This document shows, piece after piece, positions 1-4,872 of a stretch of DNA of 5,074 bases. The DNA comes from Clostridiales bacterium (GTDB lineage: Bacteria > Bacillota > Clostridia > Saccharofermentanales > UBA5734), in the NCBI GenBank assembly GCA_007133255.1, contig SLMY01000265.1, forward strand, positions 1-5,074. Reading direction: 5' to 3'. Position numbers and translations under genes: made by a program. Numbering within the stretch: the stretch's first letter is position 1; every line of letters starts with the position of its first letter. Under the pieces are notes generated by a model that worked only from the letters and a program-made list of their open reading frames with translations, searched no databases and had not been told where the DNA came from.

Positions 1-182
1 AGTTAATCATTCTCGATAATGGTGAAAGTGATACTGACTATCAGATGGGTTTTGGTCTTCGCAGTATGCGGCAGCGTGCCGAATCACTGGGCGGTGAAAT
101 CAGAATACAAGGCGATAGCAGCGGCTTTGGGGTTTATCTTTCAGTCCCGCTGACGAATCCTACTGCACAAGATGATTCTTGA
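1..182 (+). CDS. Sensor histidine kinase, NarL/DesK-type, C-terminal fragment (5' end outside window)
   Basis: Only the last 59 codons are present; the frame begins at base 3 and ends at TGA 180-182. The fragment holds the end of a HATPase_c domain: a DNG segment (residues 5-7 of the fragment, N/G1-box-like), then the G2 box GFGLRSMRQRAESLGG and the closing beta strands ending FGVYLSVPL, followed by a short polar tail. GLRSMRxRAxxLGG is the usual signature of HisKA_3/NarL-family kinases (DesK, LiaS, VraS type), which autophosphorylate a histidine and pass the phosphate to a NarL-family response regulator. Sensor, membrane and HisKA_3 parts are outside the window, so the stimulus is unknown. 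The last 23 bp overlap, in antisense, the 3' end of the response-regulator gene. Partnership with that regulator is inferred from adjacency and matching family. Identity as a kinase is near certain. Confidence 0.92.
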   Translation, partial: LIILDNGESDTDYQMGFGLRSMRQRAESLGGEIRIQGDSSGFGVYLSVPLTNPTAQDDS

Positions 183-807
183 GCGCGAACAAAGCGAGCT
201 GTGTGCGGTCTTTCAATCCTGTCTCAGCCAGCAGGTGGGAAAGATGGCTTTTCACAGTCCCTTCAGAATAATTGATCGATTCAGCGATTTCTTTGTTGCT
301 CATCCCTTTAGTTAAACATTTAAGGATCTGAAGATCAATTGATGAAAAGTCCGGGGCACCTTGCTGTTTTGAGTCTTCCGCGGCCTCTTTTGCCAGCTTC
401 ATTGATTCAGACAGCGCGGGCAGGCACTGGCGGTCAACAACAAACAGATTATAAGCACTCAGCCTGATAATTTTCATCAGCTGTTCAGCATGAATATCTT
501 TAAGCAGAACACAAAAAATATTATCAATAGCAGACAGACCTGTTAAATCACGATCTTCAAAGGCTGTAAGCAAAATTATCTTGCTATGAGGCGAAACATC
601 CTTCAGCTTCCGGGAAGCTGTTATACCATCCATCTCCGGCATGCGAATATCCATCAGCACCAGATCAACCTGACGGGATGTGCAAAACGCTATCGCGTCG
701 GAGCCATTGCTGACACTGCCGATATGTGTGATATCAGGCTCCTTATCAAGCAGATTCAGCATCATATCCCGAAATAAGGTTTGATCATCAGCTATCAGTA
801 CATTCAC
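160..807 (-). CDS. Response regulator, NarL/FixJ family (receiver plus LuxR-type HTH)
   Basis: A 215-residue cytoplasmic transcription factor with a receiver domain (about residues 1-120) and a C-terminal LuxR/GerE helix-turn-helix (about 155-215). Numbered from the chosen start, the acidic pair is D7-D8, the phosphoacceptor is D53 in LVLMDIRMPEMDG, and the conserved T81 and K103 (LLKD) are present, so it should be phosphorylatable. The DNA-binding part carries the typical LTKGMSNKEIAESI and SEGTVKSHLSHLL helices and the DRTQLALFAL ending, like LiaR/VraR/DesR regulators. Length is normal for the family. The start is GTG at 805-807, because GGAGG (816-820) is 8 nt upstream of it; an upstream in-frame GTG (814-816) overlaps that Shine-Dalgarno and is unlikely. 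The stop (TAG, 160-162) lies inside the convergent kinase gene, its likely partner. Target genes cannot be read from the window. Confidence 0.95.
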   Translation of the reverse strand: MNVLIADDQTLFRDMMLNLLDKEPDITHIGSVSNGSDAIAFCTSRQVDLVLMDIRMPEMDGITASRKLKDVSPHSKIILLTAFEDRDLTGLSAIDNIFCVLLKDIHAEQLMKIIRLSAYNLFVVDRQCLPALSESMKLAKEAAEDSKQQGAPDFSSIDLQILKCLTKGMSNKEIAESINYSEGTVKSHLSHLLAETGLKDRTQLALFALKNHLVQ

Positions 808-815
808 TTTCCGCA

Positions 816-820
816 CCTCC
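816..820 (-). promoter_or_regulatory. Ribosome binding site deciding the response-regulator start
   Basis: GGAGG on the minus strand with an 8-nt spacer to GTG 807. A longer in-frame reading from GTG 816 would begin within this site itself, so the shorter protein is preferred. Confidence 0.75.
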
Positions 821-831
821 GGAAGGACCGA

Positions 832-860
832 ATTTAAAGTTGGATAAGAATTAATTTCAA
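832..860 (-). promoter_or_regulatory. Candidate sigma-A promoter of the response regulator
   Basis: On the minus strand, TTGAAA (855-860) and TTAAAT (832-837) are separated by exactly 17 nt. The -35 matches the consensus at 5 of 6 positions and the -10 at 4 of 6. Transcription would start near 825, giving a leader of about 18 nt that still contains the GGAGG at 816-820. The -35 overlaps the stop codon of the 34-codon ORF (857-961). The surroundings are AT-rich, so a chance match is possible. Confidence 0.4.
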
Positions 861-961
861 AGTGAGTCCGCCAAACGTGTCATTCGCATAGAAGGATCGC
901 GGCGCGCTTCGTACGTTTCTTCCCACAGCGGATTTTCACGAGCATGACGCGCTTTTCGCAT
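857..961 (-). CDS. Possible small protein, 34 aa, translationally coupled to the upstream membrane-protein gene
   Basis: ATG at 959-961 shares its A with the TGA stop (961-963) of the membrane-protein gene, a TGATG junction typical of termination-reinitiation; the ORF stops at TGA 857-859. The predicted peptide is soluble and highly charged, with many Arg and Glu, a central ENPLWEETYEARRDP and a C-terminal MRMTRLADSL. There is no hydrophobic segment and no cysteine. It has no good Shine-Dalgarno of its own, so expression would depend on coupling. It fills nearly all of the gap between the membrane gene and the response-regulator promoter. I do not recognise the sequence. It could instead be untranslated, or the remnant of a longer reading frame: the same frame is open for 13 codons upstream of the ATG but without another start codon. 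Confidence is moderate to low. Confidence 0.35.
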   Translation of the reverse strand: MRKARHARENPLWEETYEARRDPSMRMTRLADSL

Positions 962-1485
962 CAGCTGTTCGGGAAAACAGTTGTATCTGCCGATAAATCA
1001 GGCGCGGGTTTATCGCCTATTCTCAACACAAAAAAGCTGCCGATTATCTGCAAAAAAGGAATGCCGGCCAGCACACCGTATACAACCGCGTTTGATTCAC
1101 GATACTGCCTGAACAAGGCGGCATAACCTAAAACAGCCAGAACGACAGTTAAAAAACCGGCCAGTCCGCCCAGAAAACTGCCGCTGCCCAGAATAGATAC
1201 CAGCATCACACCTGGAAAGACATATTGAAAATACTGAAGCTTATAGCGGGGCGTTATCTTCAGCACATTATTCAGCATCAGACCAATCAGATAATAACGG
1301 GCAACCGGAATCCAACTCAGCCACGGATACTGCATATTTCGTTTTAAGGCGGCCTTGTATAAGCCTAAAGCGATCAGTATATACGCTATGAGCGATATCA
1401 AGCCTGCCAGCAGACCCAGCAGCAGCAAGAATATATTCGCGCCAAAAAACAAGGTCCAAATCCAGTCAGCACCACTAAACATCAT
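961..1485 (-). CDS. Uncharacterised small polytopic membrane protein, 174 aa
   Basis: A hydrophobic protein with about five predicted membrane segments: a long hydrophobic stretch at residues 9-41 (possibly a hairpin of two), a segment around 54-73, one near 87-100, one at 103-123 and one at 133-154. It ends in a short polar tail. The middle motif YPWLSWIPVARYYLIG after a basic loop (YKAALKRN), and the late segment FRQYRESNAVVYGVLAG leading to FFVLR, resemble uncharacterised membrane proteins common in Bacillota; this resemblance is from memory and no function is known to me. The start is ATG at 1483-1485, 8 nt after AAGGAG (1494-1499). A GTG at 1492-1494 overlaps that site and is rejected, while ATG 1480-1482 is a second choice. 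The gene lies 77 nt beyond the superoxide-reductase terminator U-tract side and has no convincing promoter, so readthrough or a weak promoter is likely. Its stop codon overlaps the start of a 34-codon ORF. It could be an accessory to the nearby two-component system, but nothing in the sequence proves that. Confidence 0.85.
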   Translation of the reverse strand: MMFSGADWIWTLFFGANIFLLLLGLLAGLISLIAYILIALGLYKAALKRNMQYPWLSWIPVARYYLIGLMLNNVLKITPRYKLQYFQYVFPGVMLVSILGSGSFLGGLAGFLTVVLAVLGYAALFRQYRESNAVVYGVLAGIPFLQIIGSFFVLRIGDKPAPDLSADTTVFPNS

Positions 1486-1493
1486 GCATGTCA

Positions 1494-1499
1494 CTCCTT
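1494..1499 (-). promoter_or_regulatory. Ribosome binding site deciding the membrane-protein start
   Basis: AAGGAG on the minus strand, 8 nt from ATG 1485 and 11 nt from the next ATG (1482). A second GGAG lies a few bases upstream, giving two tandem purine-rich sites. The GTG at 1494 begins inside the site and cannot use it. Confidence 0.75.
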
Positions 1500-1512
1500 A
1501 TTCTCCTGATTA

Positions 1513-1563
1513 ACATAAAAAGAGGGCCGCCTCAAAAGCTAAGCAACGCTTTTGAGACAACCC
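1513..1563 (-). terminator. Rho-independent terminator of the superoxide reductase gene
   Basis: The minus-strand RNA folds into an unbroken 16-bp stem (arms 1548-1563 and 1524-1539) with an 8-nt loop, followed by UCUUUUUAUGU (1523 to 1513). The core CTCAAAAGC/GCTTTTGAG is perfectly Watson-Crick, and the outer part uses three G-U wobbles. On the plus strand those wobbles become A-C mismatches and no U-tract follows, so the signal is directional. It begins 16 nt after the reductase stop codon. Confidence 0.88.
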
Positions 1564-1579
1564 CGCTAACACCAATAGA

Positions 1580-1963
1580 TTATTCAGCTTCAGCTTTCCA
1601 CAGACCATGCAGGTTGCAGTATTCATATACTGTAATTGGCCCGTCGCCAACTGTAAATTCAGCAGCAGGCTCCTGTCCGGGTTTGAGCGCTACATGTTGT
1701 GTGAGGCTATCCTGAGCAATGGCAATCCACTGAATATAATGCTCTTCTGTCATTGGATGGGGAACACTGCCAACAACAACGTTCAGTTTATTGCCATCAC
1801 GCTTGCAAACAGGCACATGTTTTTCTGTCGCCGCGTCGGTTGTGTTTGCCTTCAGCAGTTTCATCGGCTCACCACAACATACAAGTTCACCGCCACCGTC
1901 TTCAATCATGGCTACAATGTTGCCGCAAATATCACAGCGGTAAAAATCTCTTTGATTATGCAT
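1580..1963 (-). CDS. dfx: Desulfoferrodoxin, class I superoxide reductase (2Fe-SOR)
   Basis: A 127-residue cytoplasmic enzyme that reduces superoxide to hydrogen peroxide without making oxygen, using electrons usually supplied by rubredoxin; a key oxidative-stress defence in anaerobes. The N-terminal desulforedoxin domain has the four ligands of the rubredoxin-like centre I: C10, C13 (YRCDICG), C29 and C30 (VCCGEPM). The catalytic centre II ligands are all present at the positions known for desulfoferrodoxins: H49, H69, H75, C116 and H119, with catalytic E47-K48 in EKHVPV. Length is normal for the family. The start is ATG 1961-1963, 9 nt after AAAGGAGG; an in-frame upstream extension to 2050 would run through the promoter and is rejected. 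It has its own promoter overlapping the end of the yfhO-like gene and a strong terminator downstream. No rubredoxin or peroxidase gene is in the window. Confidence 0.97.
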   Translation of the reverse strand: MHNQRDFYRCDICGNIVAMIEDGGGELVCCGEPMKLLKANTTDAATEKHVPVCKRDGNKLNVVVGSVPHPMTEEHYIQWIAIAQDSLTQHVALKPGQEPAAEFTVGDGPITVYEYCNLHGLWKAEAE

Positions 1964-1972
1964 GTTATAATT

Positions 1973-1980
1973 CCTCCTTT
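1973..1980 (-). promoter_or_regulatory. Strong ribosome binding site of the superoxide reductase
   Basis: AAAGGAGG on the minus strand, nearly a full complement of the 16S 3' end, 9 nt from ATG 1963. It fixes the start at the residue where the conserved desulforedoxin domain begins. Confidence 0.9.
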
Positions 1981-1981
1981 T

Positions 1982-1995
1982 TCGGTTCGCACCGA
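1982..1995 (-). other. Short GNRA-type hairpin in the superoxide reductase leader
   Basis: The minus-strand RNA reads UCGGU-GCGA-ACCGA, a 5-bp stem capped by a GCGA tetraloop, ending 1 nt before the AAAGGAGG. GNRA loops stabilise hairpins, so it may protect the 5' end or hold the ribosome site open. It is short and could be chance. Confidence 0.3.
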
Positions 1996-2012
1996 GATGT
2001 TTAATTAGTTCC

Positions 2013-2021
2013 ATTATATCA
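2013..2021 (-). promoter_or_regulatory. Extended -10 promoter of the superoxide reductase
   Basis: The minus strand reads TGATATAAT: a perfect TATAAT (2013-2018) preceded by the TGn element (2019-2021). The TGA is at the same time the stop codon of the yfhO-like gene. No good -35 is found at 16-18 nt; TTGATA occurs 14 nt upstream, which is too close. Transcription should start near 2006-2007, giving a leader of about 43 nt. Confidence 0.75.
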
Positions 2022-4709
2022 CAGTTGCTGCATATCAACTGGCCTGACACCCGCTTTTTTCTTTTTTCGCGGCGGTCGACCCGGACCGCCGGGAATCTGA
2101 TAAAGGATAAGCAGAACCAGTATGGAAGTCAAACTGATCAGCAGGCCAATCATAAACCAGGCCGGCTTGTAAGTCATTTCAATCGTGTGAGTGCCAGCGG
2201 GAAGCGCAACACCTATCAGCCCGTTATCAATGGCCATGAAGGACTGCTTCTCACCATTCACTTTCAGGCTCCAGCCTTTGTCATATGGTATTGTCAGGAA
2301 CAAAACGCCTTCTTCATGAGCCGTAACCGTTCCGTTCAGTTTTGTGTCCTTGAAGGAATCAAGCTGCAGTGATTGGCCGCGAAGTGTTTCTATCGCGGAC
2401 TCAAAAACAGGCACATTGAAAGCATAGGCGTAAAACTCAAAACGGCTGCTGGCCGGGGCTGAATCACCAAACGAAAGGTGCAGCACCACTTCTGAGTCGG
2501 CTTCTACCCAGCCCAGGTCAACCAGTGTTGACCGGCGCGCGTTAAAGTTGATCCGCTGTTCATCAATCATGACATAGCCGCGCTCCGGCTGATTGGCTGT
2601 CACATCAAGGTAAAGATAAACCTGCCGGGACTGCTCTGTTTCAACCTTCAGCCTCGCCATAGAACTTTGGCTGGTGTTCGGCCGGTTGAAATTCATCAGG
2701 TACTGGCCGGAACGGTTGATGATCAGGTTATCATGGTCTTCTTCTGTCTCTTCCACCTGAATCTGGGAGAAAACCGGATCAGATCCTGTAAGCAGATACA
2801 GCAGCTGGTTTTGTATCGAGAACGGGTTTGAGCCCTGGCTTGTCCAGTCGGCCAGTTCCGGTTTGCCCATATATCCCAGCGGCAAAGCATACATATTTTT
2901 ATAAACATCAACCTCACTGGTTGAAACCCATAAAGACCGCAAGGTATCATCTATAGAGCCTGATCGGCGAATAAGATACCGGATCCCGAAAAGTGAGTCG
3001 AGCAGCAAATTTGACCCTTCATATTTATAACTGTTGATTCCGTTGCTGTGATAGCCAAGATTCTGAAAAACCGAAACAGGATTCGTCGGCATCGTTGACG
3101 AGAAGATAGACAGGCCGCGATACTGGTACAAGTATGGATCATTCGTTGTTTTGGGCGGAAAGACTTCCATTCTGAAAAAATCTTCCGGGTCATGTTCCGC
3201 GTTTATCGAATCAATCTCACGTTTGATATGCGCGACTTCTGAACCGGCCAGATAGCCCTCGCGGTTTGAGTAATGCTCCGTTGTATCGATCACATGAACC
3301 GTCATAATTGTATAAATGAGCAGTTCCGCGATCATCACGAAAAACACAGCCATCGCCCAGTCCTGAGGATGCAGACGGCGAATTTTGTTGATCGTCAGCA
3401 CACCAGCGTACAGGGCAATAAATAGTATGGTCAGATAAGTCGCCTGTATCGGCAATGGCTCTTCAAACAGCTTCTCACCTAGTAAAACAAGCACAACAAG
3501 TCCGCCGCAGATCATACCAATCTGCTTGCCCCTGAACTCACGAAGGCTTTTGAGCGCAGGATAACTCATACTGAGGATTAAGAAGATGTACACAAATGAA
3601 TTTCTGTAAGGCAGCTGATTGGGAAAATGCATGCCGTGCCAGACAAAATTGAGGTGGTTAAGGTTAAAGCTGATTAACAAAAACAGAATCAGGCCGCCAT
3701 GCAGGAACTTCATTCGAAGCGGTACTGATCGTGCCAGAAAGTACATCGGAACAAGAATCAGCAGCAGGACACCGCTGTAGAGGTTTGGCATGCCGCTGCG
3801 GATAGTGGGCGGAACCAGCATGAAGTGCTGACCGATATAGTCGAACAAGTCAAAGTAATGGGTCAGGCTGGATGGAAACGCGTCACCGGCCGCGGAAGTA
3901 AGCCGCAGTGAAAAATAAGTAGGCAGCAGCAAAAAGGACGCCAGCCCGGCACTCAGAAGCGAAAATCCGGCGAATTTCCCAACAGCTGCGAAGAAATGTC
4001 CCGGACGCGCCAGGCTCTGGTAATGGAAAAGACAGATTGGAAAATAGAGCAAGGTAAAAGCACAGACAAAAAAAGCAATATAATAGTTAACCGCGATCAC
4101 CATCGCCAGACTGAGAATATACAACAGATAACGCCTGTCCCGCACCATTCGGACCATGCCCAGCATCACCAGCGGCAAAAGATAAAGGCTGTCGAGCCAC
4201 ATGATATTCCAAGAATACGCCAGCGCGTACGCTGATAAAGCGTAGAAAGATGAAAGACCAACCATCAACAAGTTTTCCTGATGCCAGACACCACGAAGAT
4301 AAAGATAAAAACAGGCGCCGGCCAGGCCGATTTTCAAGATAATCAGCAAGAGCACCGCTTCGGTCAAAAAAGAAGCGGGAAAGAAGATTGTCAGTACATT
4401 CAGCGGACTGCCAAGATAATAGGCCAGCAAAGCCCAGAAATTTGTACCCAGGCCGCCGCTCCACGAATAGAGTAAACTGCCTCCGCCCCGCAGTTTGGCC
4501 TGGAGTTCCGCCAGGAAAGGCGCGTACTGATGGAATAAATCGATGGTCAGCAGACTGCGGTTGGCTATTGGATAAATACCCCGCAGCAAGTATGACAACA
4601 GCAGAATCGAAAACGGCATCGCGAAAGCCAGCAATGTTTTTTTATTGCGAAGGATCAACTGTCTGAAACGAAGTTTCCATTCACTGGCTTTTACAGGCAT
4701 TGAGGGCAT
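2019..4709 (-). CDS. yfhO: YfhO-family polytopic membrane protein (GT-C-like, cell-envelope glycosylation)
   Basis: An 896-residue membrane protein with a basic N-terminus and about a dozen hydrophobic segments between residues 25 and 475. A large outside domain (about 476-850) follows, then one more membrane helix (852-870) and a Pro/Gly/Lys-rich cytoplasmic tail (GGPGRPPRKKKK). Family hallmarks are visible: the first outer loop with D57 in DLFHQYAPF, SWSGGLGTNF (82-91), WNIMWLDSLYLLPL (167-180), NYYIAFF (209-215), WHGMHFPNQLPYRNSF (357-372), and the C-terminal YDKGWSLKVNG (809-819) and LPAGTHTIEMTYKP (836-849). In Bacillus, YfhO works with an undecaprenyl-phosphate glycosyltransferase (CsbB) to glycosylate lipoteichoic acid; here the acceptor is unknown and no such partner is in the window. 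The start ATG 4707-4709 is 6 nt after AAAGGAG. It has its own promoter and no clear terminator, so it may read through into the superoxide reductase gene. Confidence 0.93.
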   Translation of the reverse strand: MPSMPVKASEWKLRFRQLILRNKKTLLAFAMPFSILLLSYLLRGIYPIANRSLLTIDLFHQYAPFLAELQAKLRGGGSLLYSWSGGLGTNFWALLAYYLGSPLNVLTIFFPASFLTEAVLLLIILKIGLAGACFYLYLRGVWHQENLLMVGLSSFYALSAYALAYSWNIMWLDSLYLLPLVMLGMVRMVRDRRYLLYILSLAMVIAVNYYIAFFVCAFTLLYFPICLFHYQSLARPGHFFAAVGKFAGFSLLSAGLASFLLLPTYFSLRLTSAAGDAFPSSLTHYFDLFDYIGQHFMLVPPTIRSGMPNLYSGVLLLILVPMYFLARSVPLRMKFLHGGLILFLLISFNLNHLNFVWHGMHFPNQLPYRNSFVYIFLILSMSYPALKSLREFRGKQIGMICGGLVVLVLLGEKLFEEPLPIQATYLTILFIALYAGVLTINKIRRLHPQDWAMAVFFVMIAELLIYTIMTVHVIDTTEHYSNREGYLAGSEVAHIKREIDSINAEHDPEDFFRMEVFPPKTTNDPYLYQYRGLSIFSSTMPTNPVSVFQNLGYHSNGINSYKYEGSNLLLDSLFGIRYLIRRSGSIDDTLRSLWVSTSEVDVYKNMYALPLGYMGKPELADWTSQGSNPFSIQNQLLYLLTGSDPVFSQIQVEETEEDHDNLIINRSGQYLMNFNRPNTSQSSMARLKVETEQSRQVYLYLDVTANQPERGYVMIDEQRINFNARRSTLVDLGWVEADSEVVLHLSFGDSAPASSRFEFYAYAFNVPVFESAIETLRGQSLQLDSFKDTKLNGTVTAHEEGVLFLTIPYDKGWSLKVNGEKQSFMAIDNGLIGVALPAGTHTIEMTYKPAWFMIGLLISLTSILVLLILYQIPGGPGRPPRKKKKAGVRPVDMQQL
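2022..2041 (-). promoter_or_regulatory. Inverted repeat CAGTTG-N8-CAACTG, possible operator of the superoxide reductase promoter
   Basis: Two perfect 6-bp arms (2022-2027 and 2036-2041) lie directly upstream of the extended -10, where a -35 would normally be. They fall within the last codons of the yfhO-like gene (V-D-M-Q-Q-L). The position fits an operator or activator site, but the arms are short and coding constraint or chance could explain them. No known PerR, Fur or Rex consensus is matched. Confidence 0.35.
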
Positions 4710-4715
4710 ACAACA

Positions 4716-4722
4716 CTCCTTT
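4716..4722 (-). promoter_or_regulatory. Ribosome binding site of the yfhO-like gene
   Basis: AAAGGAG on the minus strand with a 6-nt spacer to ATG 4709. The next ATG, codon 4, would have a 15-nt spacer, so the upstream ATG is the better start. Confidence 0.8.
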
Positions 4723-4742
4723 GGTCTGACTGATCATCACCT

Positions 4743-4770
4743 ATTTTATCATGATCCGGCTATCTGTCAC
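4743..4770 (-). promoter_or_regulatory. Sigma-A promoter of the yfhO-like gene
   Basis: The minus strand has GTGACA (4765-4770), a 16-nt spacer, and TAAAAT (4743-4748) preceded by TGA (4749-4751), an extended -10. Each hexamer matches the consensus at 5 of 6 positions. The start would be near 4736, giving a leader of about 27 nt that includes the AAAGGAG. A GATCAT/ATGATC inverted repeat (4732-4737 and 4751-4756) flanks the -10. Confidence 0.65.
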
Positions 4771-4872
4771 TATTGGCTGTTCACACGCTCAAAACGACTC
4801 AGCGTAACACAAGCAAACAACGATTAGACGCAGATCACGCAGGTAATGTTCCAGCCGGTACGGCTTTAAAAT
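4771..4872. other. Intergenic stretch between the SRAP gene and the yfhO-like promoter
   Basis: I see no gene and no intrinsic terminator here. Two weak palindromes occur, AGCCG/CGGCT with a 3-nt loop near 4855-4867 and ACGCT/AGCGT (4785-4789 and 4801-4805), but neither is followed by a T-tract. No LexA-type box was found. Confidence 0.5.

Noticed and set aside
814..816. Upstream GTG as the start of the response regulator (218 aa)
   Set aside because: It overlaps the GGAGG site, leaving no spacer. GTG 807 has an 8-nt spacer and begins right at the first receiver beta strand.
961..1000. Frameshift joining the membrane protein to the 34-codon ORF
   Set aside because: The frame is open upstream of the ATG for 13 codons, so an indel cannot be fully excluded, but the membrane protein already ends in a normal short polar tail and the exact TGATG junction is better explained by coupling.
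1607..2008. Plus-strand ORF of 133 codons opposite the superoxide reductase
   Set aside because: It is an antisense shadow of a well-conserved gene, with no ribosome site and no recognisable protein. The same holds for the plus-strand ORFs opposite the yfhO-like gene and the response regulator.
1996..2021. PerR-type box at the superoxide reductase promoter
   Set aside because: The AT-rich bases around the -10 do not form the TTATAATnATTATAA palindrome; too many mismatches in the second half.
1964..2050. In-frame 29-residue N-terminal extension of the superoxide reductase
   Set aside because: It runs through the ribosome site, the -10 element and the end of the upstream gene, and known desulfoferrodoxins begin just before the first CxxC. 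With the ATG at 1963 all metal ligands fall at the standard family positions.
2070..2091. 8-bp GC-rich hairpin as a terminator of the yfhO-like gene
   Set aside because: It lies inside the coding region and on the minus-strand RNA it is followed by A-runs, not U-runs. On the plus strand the T-run precedes it instead of following.
4771..4872. LexA/SOS box upstream of the yfhO-like gene, suggested by the SRAP neighbour
   Set aside because: No CGAAC-N4-GTTCG-like sequence is present, and the SRAP gene's own promoter is outside the window.
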